Source: Lycocorax pyrrhopterus obiensis
Taxonomy: Eukaryota > Chordata > Aves > Passeriformes > Paradisaeidae
Length of the DNA stretch: 64,000 bases
NCBI GenBank assembly: GCA_014706295.1
Contig: JACSVZ010000007.1
Span: 51,908,975 to 51,972,974 of the forward strand
Direction: 5' to 3'
Shown here: positions 12,168 to 26,235 of the stretch, one piece after another
Layout of the letters: each line of letters opens with the position of its first letter
Numbering within the stretch: the first letter of the stretch is position 1
The notes under the pieces: model-generated
The model's database searches: none
Seen by the model: only the letters and a program-made list of their open reading frames with translations
What the model was told of the DNA's origin: nothing
Program-made: the position numbers and the translations under genes

Positions 12168-14239
12168 AATCTTAAGGTGGTGCTGAGAGTTTTTTACTCA
12201 GCCCACACAGCAGCAGGCATGGGAGGGGAGCTGATCTCTGGAATTCTGCATCCGATCTACAACACCACATTGCACAGAGGTTTCAAAGAGAAAACACACC
12301 TGCGAGCCCCCGACTGCCACAAAGGGCACAGCCACAATCAGCACTAACGGGAAAGCAAACCGCAAGAACTGCAGGGCAATCTTAGAGGCAAATATCCCAT
12401 CTGGATGGGGAGAGCAGGCACACACATGCAGCATTGTGTTGCTTGGACATCTCTGACACGATGTGTAAGGCTCGATTTTCCTCTTGGGTCAGCACTGGGA
12501 AATCACTCACCTGCACTGCAGATCTCAATTATATATTCTGCATTCATTCTGCACGGATGCGAAGGGGAGTTTTGCACATAGCATGAGTGTGAAACACGCA
12601 CAGGGACTGTCACCATGTAAATAAAACATCTGCATTGCTGATGATAAAGGAAGATTTTGTTCTCGTGCTTTAAACAGGCTCAGCGTATCCTCAGAGCCTG
12701 TACATGGCAGCAGCTCACAGGTGATGTTGACTCCCATGCACCACTAAGAGTAATTTTTTTTCTCTCTGCTATTTTTAAACTTGCAAAGAAGAAAATAAGG
12801 TAAATTGGACATGACCCCAGATGGAAAATGAACATAAAAGCCTAGATGAACCTGACAAAAGCCACAATCAAGGCACAAATTGCATTCTTTTGTTGCCCCT
12901 CTCCCTGAGCCTAGGCATGACTGGCCATATGATGTGGTGTATGTAAAACATCATGCTCCTCTGGCACATCTGCAGAAAAGTCCCTGAGCAAAACACAAAG
13001 ATGGAGCCAAAGCAGCATTCACAATGTCCCACCTCAGCACAGCTTAGACCAGGGGAAGCAATCTTAAATAAGGAGACCTGGCTTTACATCTGATGTCACA
13101 TGTAATTGCAGCCACACGTAGCTGGTGTGTCCCAGCGGTGGCTGGGTGGGTGCCTGGGTGTGTATCTGCATCAGGCAGACTGGCAGGTGCACAGGCAGAC
13201 GTGTGAGCCGCTTAACAAGGCATGAACCAAGTTTTTCTGTGTGTTTCTCTGTGCCTGTCTGGTGACACAAAGTCCAATCAATAGCTGGTTAGAGAATAAA
13301 GCTCAGCTCCATTATTAAAAAACTCTCTTTCAATAAAAAGAAAAAACATCTGTTCAAACAGTGTACGGCTACAAATTTGGAGTGCAGGCTGAAGCCTCAT
13401 CCCTGCCCTGTGCTCGTCATGTTCAGGAAAAATACTGCAGATGGTCTGAGATGGGTTTTACACAAACCATTGCAGCAGGTTTGAACAGACACTCCCAAAA
13501 ATGATAGACAAATCTATCCACTAATCTCTCCAACAGATTTTTTCCCAAGCTTTTCCTAAAACAAGTTGTCTTATCTGTATCACACCCTCTCCTGTGGACT
13601 GTTCCCACCTGATAGTATTGTCTTTCTGCCATGTCTCTTTATGCAGACACCAACAGGGTTGGGGAAGCAAACGCACACAAGCACACGCGTACATGCACAA
13701 ACACTTCCAGCAGCGGCCAGCAGAGCACTGCCCGCACACCCTGCGAGGGGCAGATACACACGGCATCCCCCAGGAAAGGCAGAACGACTCCATGGTGTGG
13801 GCAGACACACTAGTGTGCACACTCACACCCAGAGTCCAGCACTCGGCCAGACACACCTGCACACCAGCCTTCACCTCTCCCCCCCAGCACAGCAGTTTGG
13901 GAGCAGTTTCCCCGCACTGATTATGATGCTTAGACTAAAACTTTGCTCAAGCTGGGAATGCAAAAGTTGCACCGGGTAGAGAAGAAGGAGGGCAGGAAGA
14001 GATTTCTTGTTGTATTTTGCTCAAAGATTTTTTTCGTTTTGGCAGACAAGGATTCCCTTTGAATTGATACATTTCTTTCTCCCAAGAATTTCGAATGATA
14101 ATGCATAAATGAGTCATAGATCAAGAACGGCGACGTGGTGAGCAAGGAGGAGAAAGAGTGTGAGTGAGGGGCACTGGCACAGAAATTTGACAGTACCCCA
14201 ACTCCCCCCCTTCCTCCCCCCATGCCAAGACATTAATTC

Positions 14240-14800
14240 TCACAAGTCGGAGAAAATTACTATGCATGAATGCAAAAAGCATGATCAGGAGTAATTAACA
14301 TGGCTTCATATGCAAATTTTATTAATGCAGAAGTACAAAGTCATTATGCAAATGAAACTTACGTCAACTCTCTTGACAAATATTCATCTCTAAAGCTCAA
14401 GTTTCTCCCTTCTAATTTTTTTTTTAATTTTTGGTGTAAAACCAAAAAAAAAAAAAGTGATGAGGACTGCTTGACAAGTTTGCAAAGTTGTTTTTCAACC
14501 GGAGAAATTTATTCTTGCATTGTTGATATATTTTTTTTTGTTGTTGTTGTTGGCAGGTACACGACAGCTCATGGAGGAGAGCGGGAGGATGGGGGACGCG
14601 GGCTACCAGCAGCAGGCAGCCAATCAAAACGCCAGCGGCTGTAATGAGCGCGATTGATGACTGTTTGGCTTTACTGCAGGGTAATGAACTAGAATCCAGT
14701 CTGAGGAGGGAAAAAATATGAATATTCATGAAGCTGTGCTCCTGCCTTTGATGATTAAAGAAATTTTTAATATTCAAATAAGCGCTTGCCAAGTGATTAA
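14240..14800. promoter_or_regulatory. Candidate intron 2 enhancer with POU/homeodomain motifs
   Basis: Two perfect octamers ATGCAAAT stand at 14,310-14,317 and 14,346-14,353, on the same strand and 36 bp apart. Around them are TAATTA-type cores (near 14,292), CCAATCA at 14,620-14,626, GATTGATGACTG (PBX/MEIS-like) at 14,652-14,663, and ATATGAATATTCATG near 14,717. Motif matches are visible directly. Enhancer function and conservation are inference. Confidence 0.4.
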
Positions 14801-16779
14801 CAAAGAACAAGCACGCAGGAATATGGAAATGGAGCTGTGGAAGATTTGGGAGTCACAGTCTGTGCAGAAAAGACAGCACAAAATTTCATAAACAAGATAG
14901 GCAGATAACCTAATTCAAATCTGAGCAAATAAAGGGGGAAAAAATCACCTTCTTTTTCATCAGTCTGGATATTGTATCAGTCACTTTGTTTTAGAGTGCA
15001 AAGGAGAATAAAATCTACCGATGCAATAAGATGGGGGGAAATACCCAAACCCTGAGAAACCCAACCCAGCAATTACAAAGTAAGAATCCTGGGTGAGAAG
15101 CCGATAGGAAAATGATGGCTAAGCCCACCGTCTGCTGTGGGCTATTGCTTTTCAAAAGCAGGAGCCTGCCTGATGCTGAGAGCCTACTGGCTACTGAGAA
15201 TCGCCAACTTGTTGTATACATCAGGCAGGAGTCGTAGGTATCCTGAAATAACCAAGACCAGTCCCTGCTGTTAAATCCCTTTCCTTGGATAAAGGGCACA
15301 CTGCAGGGCTTGACTGCTGTCTGGGAGAGGAGGGAGTGCAACAGAAAGAAGAAATATTATTGCCAGGGAAGAGAAAGCAAGAAAAAACCTGAAAACGAGG
15401 GTGCAAGGAGGTCTCAGCTGCCCACCCTGGTAATCAGTTGGTAAAAAATGTGTTTTCCATGTCTGAGCCAGAAAGGTCCCCCACTCCCCACAGATTTCTG
15501 AACAAGGATACAAAAATTCAGTCGCATTATAAAATGTCTGATAAGTTCAGGCTCTCACAGTTTAATAGCTTCACTAAGGATTCACACTGAAGCACATAGT
15601 AACAATATTAGCTGCTAAAATGACTTTGCAGTTAAAATACATCTAATTAGCAGACAGCTAATTTTTTTTGTCTTTCTTTGAAAAACAGTTAACTTCAGGG
15701 CTACGTTATACCAGAATGAAATGTAGTTGAGCTCTTTCTGTTACTCAAAAGCCAGAGTAAGGAGATCTTCAAACTCTTAGGGCATTGGAAAACCAACTCA
15801 CCTTTTTGTTATCAGATCCTGGGGTTTCACAGGCCTGTTTGCCTTTTCTGCAGACCTTTAAAAACTCTGGTTAATTATTTCTTATTTAAAAATCTAAAGA
15901 AAGCATAGGCTAGGTACCATTTAATAATTAACTGGTGTCTTCAGAATGTAAAATTTCAACTATACTTAAAACAAAAATAATTACAGTAACAGCATAAGGA
16001 CAATGCTACAAAATGCAAAAAATGGCCATGATCAGAACATTCAAAGTTGTCATGAAAACATGTTATATAGCTAATGGGATTTTTTCCCCCTATATCTACT
16101 CCATTTTTGGAGATACAAAAATACTCACTATCGATGTACCACAGGAAAGAACAGAGGGGGAAAAAAGAAAGGAAGGAGAGAAAAAAAAAAAAAGAAATGC
16201 CTAAATGTAAGTAAAGATAAGGTTAAACACCATGCCGGGGTATTGCTGGGAGTCTTTGCTCTGAATAATGCCAAGACCTTTCGAAGATGTCTGTTGTCTC
16301 TGGGTGCGTGTGGGCGGGTGAAGTGTGATATTACATAACACACACGCGGCAGTGGCTGTGCACAACCGTACTGATGAAAACGTTTGACTGTGAAACTCAG
16401 ATCTCCATTTCCTGGGCTGTTTGCAGCTCGTGTCAGACCCTTGAACACTGTAAATGTTATCCCTTGTCTACAAGATTCCTTGGCTTTATTTTAATCAGTG
16501 CATTTTCTTTTTTAATGACAGAGGAGCAACTACCAGCTCCTACAGTTGGTTGCTCTGAAGCCTTTCTTAAACGGCCATTGAATTCTACCATACAAATGTG
16601 AATACTTCAAATTTATGCCATATTTTCATTCCTTCTTTAAAAGTACCCCATTTACATATTTCTGGAGAATAATGATACTTCTGCAGGTCAGGTGAACACA
16701 CATTTCTGCATATGGAGTCAATGGGGAAAAGCATTAAGCGTCCATATTGCAAAAATCAGCCCCTAAATTTGAGTAGCTT

Positions 16780-16930
16780 GAATTGAGCATGCAGCTGTGG
16801 TTGCCTGTCAGTAGTTAGATGCTGTAATAATAATAACAACAATAATAATAACAATAATAATAATAATCTTTTCATTTCTCTAGTGCCTTCCACGCAAAGA
16901 TCTGGAAGTACTTTACAAAGATAAATAAAC
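16780..16930 (+). repeat. AAT-rich microsatellite next to ancient SINE-like fragment
   Basis: An AAT/AAC run at 16,825-16,867 is followed by TCTAGTGCCTTCCACGCAAA and GATCTGGAAGTACTTTACAA. The latter resembles the block AGCGCCTTTCAT...GATCTCAAAGCGCTTTACAAA common in old amniote SINE/MIR-like copies. The poly-Leu open frame seen on the minus strand is the translated microsatellite. Confidence 0.5.
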
Positions 16931-17923
16931 TGAGTTTGGAACACCCCGTGTGGTTAATAAATGTCCCAATATATCTAAAGAGCATGCAATTCCTCTCACT
17001 GTGTAAAAATCCATGTTATATCATCCACATATTTGTGTATGACATTTTGGAGGCTTGGACACCAAGGGCAGGCTGTGGAGAATTTTACTTACCTTGAGAC
17101 CATGTGAATTCACAGAAGTATCCCACACTATGCCTGCAGGACTGTTTTTGCAGTGCCAAAATCCCTCTTTCAGAAAACAGCGGTGTAGATTGTCACTGGT
17201 CCCACTCAGAGGCCAGACTGGGTGGTCCCCAGAGGTATCCAGGTGCCACATGGCAGCACTGGCAGCATCCCTATGAGCCAGGTCTCCACAGGGGCTCCTG
17301 CAGGACCACCTGTACCTCCCTCCCACCTGATGCTCATCTAAACTTGCATCTCACCCCATGTCTGTGCTATGAAAAGAGAAAAACTGAAACATCTTGGCTC
17401 ACCCCAATTAAACAGACAAGAAAAAGGACTCTCGCCTACCCCAAGGCTGCATTCATCACCTCCCCCTGTTGTACCCTCTGCCCACCCCACCAACACAAGC
17501 CTTTGTCCCAGGAGGACCATATCCCTTTGCTATGAGAGCAACTGGAAGCAAGAGCACAGGAAAACAGGGCAGGATTTGGCCTAAAACCTCCTTAAGGCAT
17601 GACTATATATGACATATCAACAGATGTGCTAAAAACATAACACAGGAAACCAGGGAGTTTCCTCATCTCGGGAGGGTGGTTTGCAGACCACTGGGCTGGG
17701 AAGGGGGCTGGGGTGCACACCCCAGGGCATGAGCCACCCAGGCTATGGCACATTCTCTCCTGGAGCTCAGCTTTCCCCTTCCCACTGACTGCCTGTCTGC
17801 TCTGTTCAGCCCCAACAAGCTCTCAAGCAGAGCCCAGCTCTCACTCTGGGGATGCAGAGCGTCTAACGCAAGGGTGGCCGGATCTGAGCTGCAATGTCCA
17901 GAAGCTACCACAATAAACCAACA

Positions 17924-17950
17924 AATAATAATAATAATAATAATCATCAT
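17924..17950. repeat. AAT microsatellite
   Basis: A run of AAT units ending in ATCATCATC, in intron 2. Confidence 0.85.
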
Positions 17951-18724
17951 CCTGATTTGTGGAGGGTTTGGAGGTTTTTTTCCAAAAGGCATAAAGGGTA
18001 GACAATAAACAGTTCATCAATTTTCCCAAGTTTTTTCCCCAACTCTTGTAATTAAGTCCTGGGGAGTTTCAATGGTTGTAAAAATCCTTGTGGGAACTAA
18101 AAACTTTAGTCCTGATTATATCACAAATATTTCTATCTACCAGCAAATATTTCTGGTGTAATTGAAACATATAACTACCCTAACAGACAATTGTAGCAAT
18201 TTAACAGGCCCTGAAATTAATAAAGGAACTCAGTGGATGGAAAAAGCTGCTTCCAAAGGGCAAAATTATATATGTATGCAGCTAGAACAAGAAATGCCAC
18301 TACAAATAACCAGAGGGCTTGGCCACAAGAGGATGGTCAAGAGGTTAAAATGAAGGAACTGAAGTGGCCAGGGAAGAGCCACAGATAAGCAGGAGTCATT
18401 AACACCAGTGGTCTTCCCTGCCTTGGCCATTCAGAACAGAGTCCCACTCACACACTGGCAGATGCTGCATTGCAAACATGTATCCTCAGGCTGAATATGG
18501 CCTCTGGAGAAGAGAACAGCAGGATTTGCTGCTTGGGTAAGTATCTCTGCCTCACTCTGAAGTTTGTCTTCTACTAGTAGTTTTAAATTTTGTTCCTATC
18601 TCTCACAATAAAAAATAATAATAATTTTTAAAAAACTTGATGGAATTAGGCAAAATGAGGCTTTAGCAGCTCTTCAGCTGTTTGGCAGCAAAAACAATTC
18701 CTGGAATGGGAGGGAACTTGAGGA

Positions 18725-18830
18725 AAAAGAAGCAGATGAAGTCACTCTGCCCCTCTGTGCCTCAGTCTCCCCATCTGTGAAAATCGGCTAATGACATCCA
18801 CCTGATTTAGTTAAATGTCCTGGAAACTAA
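18725..18830 (-). repeat. MIR/L2-like ancient repeat fragment
   Basis: CTCTGTGCCTCAGTCTCCCC followed by ATCTGTGAAAATCGGCTAATG is the reverse of the GGAAACTGAGGCACAGAG core seen in MIR and L2-like repeats (CATTTTACAGATGGGGAAAC). Boundaries are approximate. Confidence 0.55.
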
Positions 18831-21499
18831 AAAGACTCTGTAACAGCAATATATTAAGCAGCAGCACTGTTAACTGCTTCACTGCTGGAAATGCGAAGGA
18901 GTACCATCAGGTGATGCCATGTCCCTGCACAGCACAGATGGACAAACTTAATATACAGAAACAATTAGCTTTGGGAGAGAATCACAGCTTCTGGTTTTTT
19001 GGCTCACCCCTAGCCAAAAGCAATATAAGTGTAGACACTTTGTAAGTGCTGAATTTCAATGTGGAAAATAGTCTACCTGCCTAGTGTGAATGCACACATC
19101 AGACTTAAAGTAATATAACTCTAAAATAAGTGGGGGAGGGAGGGGCATTAACAGGCACACTTACAATTTTCAAATTTTTCCTTGTGCATGGAGCACTTTC
19201 ACACTTAGAAGAGCAATTCGCTAACACCAAGCAAACTTGAAAAAGCAAAGCAGAGCGAGTGACTGAGGAGGGAGGGAGCAGCAGAGATTTTTAAGATGAG
19301 GGTTCCCTTTGAGTTTTGGATCTCTCAGGGGAAAACTACTCCAGCTATGTGCGTACGAGTGGACCCAAGTCTGATAATGGAGTCTGTCAAATTAAACGAG
19401 CAGAGCGATCATCTAGAGATGGTAAAACAATCCACCAAATGAGAAGAACACTGAGGATCTAAAGATTCAGTCTTCGATTCACTGGACACCAGCACAACTA
19501 AGCAAATAATGCTTAAAAAAGAGGCTAGGAAATTAACTAGCTTTTAAATAATGAAAGAAAGCAGATAAATAAACCAGCAACCAGGAACTTAGTTCAGAGT
19601 ATAATGGAAGTCAAAAAAAGGGAATAGTGAACCAGCGTTTCATTTGCACAAGGAAGCATGCTGGAAACTTGTGCCCAATCCCCCTGCTAAAGAGAACAAT
19701 GAAGTTTTACCCAAAGACTTGGATCCAAACAGAATTTGCCCAGTCACAAGCACTAATTAGACAGGATAACCCAACCCTGCACCAGGAGAGGTAAAACACA
19801 AGTGCAGTATAATAAGAACCCTGTAATCCTTTCACTCTGACACAAAACTAAGAGCAAAGTACAAGAAACCAAGAACCATTCTACACAAAGAATTTTTTTC
19901 TGAGGTATATATTTTCTGGACCAGATTTCCCTGTACCTCTCAATTTACCCATTATTTGTACAGAATAGCATCTTTCTCCATAATATAAAAGCATAAGACA
20001 CAAAAAGGCTTTCTATTATCAAGTCTGCTTGAAACGGAAGCTGAATACACTTACCCAGGAAAGTGTATTAAAAAAAAGAAAAGATAAAAAAACAGACATA
20101 CTGTACAAACAAGGTGAGGCAAGAGAATTCCTTCAAAAATCCATGGTTAGGATGAGGAAGCAATATTAAGTTCATAACTATCAACCCAGTAAAATAAAGC
20201 TGAGTAGACTTTTGTTTTGTTTCTGATGAAAATGTCAATATACTTAAATGACAGCTTATTGCTGTATATCACAGTCTAACCAAATCTTTCTATAACCTCT
20301 TGTGTTACGAGCAAAATCTCTAAAATGTCACCAACTAAAAAACTGAACCAGCCTGTAATTAGTTTCAACAAAGTCATCCTTTTAACCCTAATTTTCTAGA
20401 TGTAGATGGTATTTCCGCAGTAAGTATTATGAACCTTCCTTAAGGACAAGTGGAATCAAATTGTAAAATCATAAGCAGCGATCTAGTAGTTCTTCCTTGA
20501 AGCAAGCCCTTTATTTGCCTGTAATAAATTCAAATCCAGTCTTCAGTCTCTTAATAGGTGATCAGAGAAAATATGCATGCACACCTAAACCGCTACAACA
20601 AACCTTATTTTTTAAATAACACTTCAGTTGCTAATATAATAAAGATTGTTGTAACCCGTTAGCACTGGTATCATTATTCCTTATGATTCAATATTCTAAT
20701 GACTGGCTGTAACAGAGGTTTATGTTCTGCAGAGGTTTATACCACTATTTAATGTAATTAAGCAAACTGGCAGCCAATGCCTCCATGGAAATATCATTTC
20801 TATCACAGAGTATTCCCACCAGAAATTCAGAGGGATCATAACATACAAACTTTGATTCTGTTTATTTTTTCCTCTGTTCTGAAACTGATCTGGCATTTCT
20901 TGGACTTAGTACTCAGTGGAAGAAGGAATTAATTTGGCTTCTGTAGACATGTTATTATTGACAATACTAATAATCTATGACAAATGGGCCATCCCGGCTC
21001 CTCTCTTTCAGCAGGGACTGCAGCCTGCAACATCGCTTTGCAAAACCCCAGAGCTGGACTCTCCTCCTGCCAGGAGCCCTGTGAGTGTACCAGCAATGGG
21101 GTTTTAAGTAAGCCATTAAAATGCTAATATTCAGCACGGGCCAGATCCCTGTTACCACTGAAAGCAGAACTAAAGCTTCTCTGGAGACAGGATAAGGCCC
21201 TTCCAATGTGATCAAAGAGTAAATACATGCAAAGCTCTGATGGGAAAAGGGATCTTTTTTCTAATTTTAAAACTAAACAGGGAGAGTCCACCAGGCTCAT
21301 AATCCATGTTACAGTAACATCTAGGATCACTGACATCTGGGATAACAGCAGTGAGGAATATGGGTCCAGGCTAAAAAATTGTCACCTGGGGTCAAAGAGG
21401 AGCATTTAATACCCAAGATTCTGTGAAAATGGAGTTACTAGCTTTTGGGCTACACTCCCCTCCACTCAACACAACTCTGCTGACAGCAAATGTGCCACA

Positions 21500-21565
21500 C
21501 TATATATATTTGGTTTATACATATATTTGTGTGTGTATATATATATATGTATACACATGTACTGT
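21500..21565. repeat. TA/TG dinucleotide-rich tract
   Basis: Alternating TATATATA, TGTGTGTA and TATATATATATATG segments, interrupted. Intron 2. Confidence 0.8.
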
Positions 21566-22340
21566 GCATTGCTTTTTCACATTTGCATTTACTCCATCTT
21601 GCAAAGGAAGCTCAGCCCCTCACTCAAGAAGGGCCACCCAAGTATGCAGGGTCAGGAGCAGAATTCAGACCAAAAACCAGAGTTCATCCTCTGCCTGCAA
21701 CAGCAGAGCCAATTTGGTTAAATAAAAGCCTTAGTTACCTCTCCTTCCCAGCTGTAAAGCTCTCTGTAGAGGGAAGAAAAAAAAAAACCAGAAAAACTTT
21801 GAAAGAAAACTCACTCCCATTTGTGGGGGGGAATGGGACATGGAATGATAACGGGAAAGGGAAAATATCTGGTTCCTATTATTGCTATCTCCAGCACTTT
21901 CACCTCCACAAACAGCTTAAAGAAGGGCTTCTGGAACAGAAGTTCAACTTTCCTTAATCTGGGCTCTTAAGTGCCAGGATCTGGTTACATTTTCTCCTTC
22001 TCCAGATTTTAATACTTTTATTACATATTCTAATGGGGAGTGGGGGGGAGGAAGAGTGGGAATCTCAGTGTCACTCTAAGAAAGAAGTCACCGGGTTTTG
22101 CGATCCAGCAGCTTCCTTGGCAGAGGGAACTGCTGGTTGGCATAATCTACTCGTTTGACAAAACTACTATTTCTGGGCACAGGCTCAAAAACAGGTAGGA
22201 AGCAAATGCTGAGAAATAAGGAAGTAAAAACAGCCAACAGATTTTTCACTACCAAGAACGCCAAGAGTAAACATGATTTATTTAGCTGTGTTTAACATGT
22301 CTCTTCTGCACTAGACTGCAGAAATCTGCTTGCGTTTAGA

Positions 22341-22373
22341 GCAGGAGGAGGAGGAGGAGGAAGGGGGGAGGGG
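22341..22373. repeat. GAG/GGA purine-rich repeat
   Basis: (GAG)n followed by AAGGGGGGAGGGG. Short purine tract in intron 2. Confidence 0.75.
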
Positions 22374-25300
22374 ATGAAAAGGGAATCCATTACGGCGCTC
22401 CGCTGGTACTTTCTGAATTGTTCAGTCACACAGTTTTATGGAGTACAAGTATTTTCTAGCCCAAAATATATTCATGTGTCAGAAGAAAGCAGCACTAATC
22501 TGCTGTTAATTAACAAGCTGCTGCTAACAAAAGATGAAGGACCCAATTCATACAAACAATATTTACGTGGGTGTCGCATGATTTTGACACAGATCTTTTC
22601 TCTTTTCCCCTCCCCTCCCCCCCTTTCCTCCTGCCTCATTCTCTTCCTCAGCACCCAATTGCAGGAATACAGCACTGAGGAGTCCCAGCTCCTCTAGGAC
22701 CAACACCCAGAGTGGAGGTGAGGGCACCAGCCAAACTCAGGGTCTCACCTGAGCCACCCAGCTCTGGGGTTCACGACTACCCACACAAGGAAGGGTTCTA
22801 TGACATGTTCACAAGTGAAATTTCCTTAGATCCTTCATTTATGAGGCAGAGGCCATCTCCTGGCACTGTGCCCACAGTGGCAATGCTGCTGAGGCTCCAG
22901 GAAGTGGCATGAAGCCTCACATCCTCCACCCATCCTCACCAATCAGTGCAGGCTGTGAGAGGGGATGGGAGACACCACTGCCTTCCCCGGTGCCTGGCCT
23001 GTGATTTCATTTTTGTTTAATCCAAACTCTTTGCCAAGGAGTTTGGGAATGGGGGGAACATGCTAACAGCACAGAGACTCAAAGGGATTCAGGCTTTTTC
23101 AAGAATAACCATGCACAAACAAACGGGTAGGGCTGTGAGCAGTGAACCAGAGGACAGTTCTCCCAGCCACAGACCTGCTGCCCTCCCCTGCTCCCCACTG
23201 GAATTTTGGACAGTAGCACCTGTGTTCTCATCCAGAAGGGTGCTGAGCACTGCAGGCTGCCCCAATTCCCTGCCGCATGCAGCTGGGCACTTTGGAAAAT
23301 AAACCCATTCACATCTTTTCTGCCTCATCTGAGAAATGAGAGTGCATATCTCCTGTGGGCGTCTTAAAGCTGGTGCTGGCAGAGATGGGAGAGTTAAAAC
23401 CAACAGCAACTAGCACTAAAAATCCCTGGACTTGTTCCGCTCTCGGGAACAATGCTGGGGCTGCAGGGTGGGAGAAAGGGCTGATGGTCTTCTGCACTTC
23501 ACCCATCAAACCACTCCAACCTGTCCTACAGAAGGGTTACAGGGGACAGGGTTTAGGCTCTGGTCTGCACTGTCATCACACAGCCAGGGCTGGGAGAAGC
23601 GTAGGGACAGGAGGGTGGAAAGCAGAAGTATTTAAGCGTGATTCTAGAAGTGCCAGGGTTCTCCCGTCACGGCAAGCCGGGGTGGTATTTCTGCTAGCAC
23701 AGTTCTCTGCACACCACAGTAACTGTCTCGCCCTCAAGGCCACAGCTTCCTCAGTGAGAAACAATCTCCACTGCAGCATACGCACATCTGCCCTTCCAGG
23801 TTTTCTCTCTGTACCCTTACCCCATTCCCCAAATCATGGGGTTTTCACTGCAAAAGTCACAACCCGTCTCTCAGCGCATCCCCCAGGCACCCTGGCTGGC
23901 ACCCAGCCCCACCACTGGCTCCTTCCAGGACCTGCTCTGGCAGGAGCCTCTGAGAGGGACCAGCCCTGAATGCAGACTAGCACTGACTCTTCCCTACATC
24001 ATCTCTGTGCATTTCCAGTGTCATCTTTGCCACTTCTAGACCAGCATTTTAACAAAGTTCTGGACTGGGCATTTTCAATTATCTATTTTTTTTTTTTTTG
24101 TTAGCAGTGATACTCAAAACACTGACATTTACCGTTTGAAAAGCAAAGACGACACATTTAAACAAGAGTCTTAAAAGAGCTAATGACAGGGAAACAGATC
24201 CATCTATCTCTCAAAGAAGTAAGCCTTTCCAGATAGCAGGGAAGTCTCCCAAAAGTGAAGACAACAGCAGTTCCCAAGCTTCCCGTGGAGGGAGTGAGGA
24301 CAACCAGTGAATTGCCCCACCCAGGTAACATCTGTCACAAGCTGCCCGCTGCCCGGAAAAACCCTAGCACAAACAGCCTCGAGGCCCCAGCCCACAGGCT
24401 TCATCAATCCAGCTCGTCAGTCCTTCCAAAACAAGCAGGTGCCTTTGCTAGGGGTCTCTGACCACCACTGCATCCATGACCTCCCCTTGCCAAATTATTT
24501 CTAGTGAATGGTAATTGTTAGATAGGGAGCATTGAGGATTGAGGATGTTTTTCCTTACCCACAGAGCAGACATGGTAAGGATGAGGCCAGTCCGAGACAA
24601 AGCACTGTCAAAACCCCCTGAAGGGATGGGTGCTTCTGGTGGTCAGTAAAGATTTTTCTCCTGTGTACTAGCACTGCTAACAGAAAACCATTGTGCATCC
24701 CTTTGGAGAATCAGCTCCAATCAGGAATCCTCAATCAGCTTCAATATCAAAAATAACATGTATCGTCTTAGATGATGAACTTGGCATGATGAGGATAACT
24801 TCCTCCAGGGGAGTCTGGGAGCTGGAGTGGGGGCTCGGGGATTTTTTTAGGGAGTTTTGGGGCTTACTGTTTTAACTTCTTTCTTGCAAAAAGGCCCTGT
24901 ACCATAAACATTAATCAAACACTACATTCTGCCTTTTAGTCTTGAACAATTATGAGTACAGTTTTGTGATCTTTAGCCATATTTACTGATATTCAAAGGC
25001 AGATTCTATCTTGTTAGATTGTTATAAATGGGACCCCAGGGAATCGGCACACAGGCGGAGGCAGATGTCAAAGAGCCTTCTCAGAGCTCGGGTGTGCTTC
25101 AGTTTTCTCCTGCTGAAATTACGAATGTTTTGGAGAAAAAAAACCCAACCAACTTTAGATTTCTCTGCCAGATCATTACAAAGAGCTGTCTGTAGATTTC
25201 AAATAGAAAAAAAACAGAAGAGCCATTTTGCTGAACTTAATATTTTTTAAGGTTAACTGTTATATTTCAAAGTGTGGTTTACATGTGCTGGCCACTTGTA

Positions 25301-26019
25301 TGAACACAAGTTTCAGAGACAGACAGAGAAGAGGTTTCTGGTTATAAACCATTAAAGAAAGAAACCCACAAATTCTATCTCATTCTCTCTTACTTAAATA
25401 TGTTGTTTCTGCTCCAGACCTGTTTCATAATACCATAAAATAGAGGCATGTTTCCGACACTAGATTTGAGAAGCTGTCACATTAAAGGTAAACTTTTAAT
25501 CTGCTAGAGACAAACAGCACACATTTTTACTTCCCGAGAAACAGCTCTTGAGAAATGTTTAAACAGGAATTTAAGAGCTGTGTGGTAAAGCCACATACCG
25601 GGGTCTCAGACAGCTACTGGGTTTGAGCTTCTTTTCCTTGTTGTTGTTTTTTTAATTCTTTAAATAACCCACTAAAAAGTAGACTTCTAGGAACAAAGTA
25701 ACCAAGACGCATGGTAAAGTGAACCTCTACGCTTGCTTTTATTTCTAGTTAATAGAAAAGAAATGTTTTAACTGAAACACAGGCCTGAATTTCTAGCAGT
25801 TCATCTCCATCTTTTTATTTTCTTGGGACTCACAATCAAATACTTTTAAGAAGTTAATTGTGTCACAATTAGTAACACATTAGTCCTCCGATATTTTTAA
25901 TAGCAACCCAGGTTTTTCCCCAAGGCACTTAAAAATGGCAGGCTCGGCTATATTCTCCCTTTTTCTAAAACTCCCATGCACTTTCTTCTTTAAAAAACTC
26001 CCACATGCATTTCACTTGG

Positions 26020-26235
26020 TCTGAAAATACCAGCACAGATCTTAATCCTGCCAACGCTTACAGACATGCTTAACTTTCTGCACATCAGTAATCCCGCTGA
26101 CTGCAGAGGGCTGTTGGCGTACCTACAGCTCGGTGCAGGCTGAGGATGGAATCCGGCCTGCGCCGAAGCCAATGGCAAAACCCCCATTGACGTCAATAAG
26201 GTTGTGCTTTGCCATCCAATTTGTTGCAGGATTGG
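26020..26235. repeat. Ancient amniote interspersed repeat, degraded
   Basis: Blocks such as ACATGCTTAACTTTCTGCAC, AGTAATCCCGCTGACTGCAG, and CAATGGCAAAACCCCCATTG resemble a family I recall from reptile and bird genomes in which CATGCTTAACTTT and CCCATTGACTTCAATGGGA recur. I cannot name the family with confidence. The copy is diverged and lies in intron 2. It contains a perfect TGACGTCA at 26,188-26,195. Confidence 0.5.

Noticed and set aside
16756..16944. Poly-leucine open frame
   Set aside because: It is a translated AAT/AAC microsatellite.
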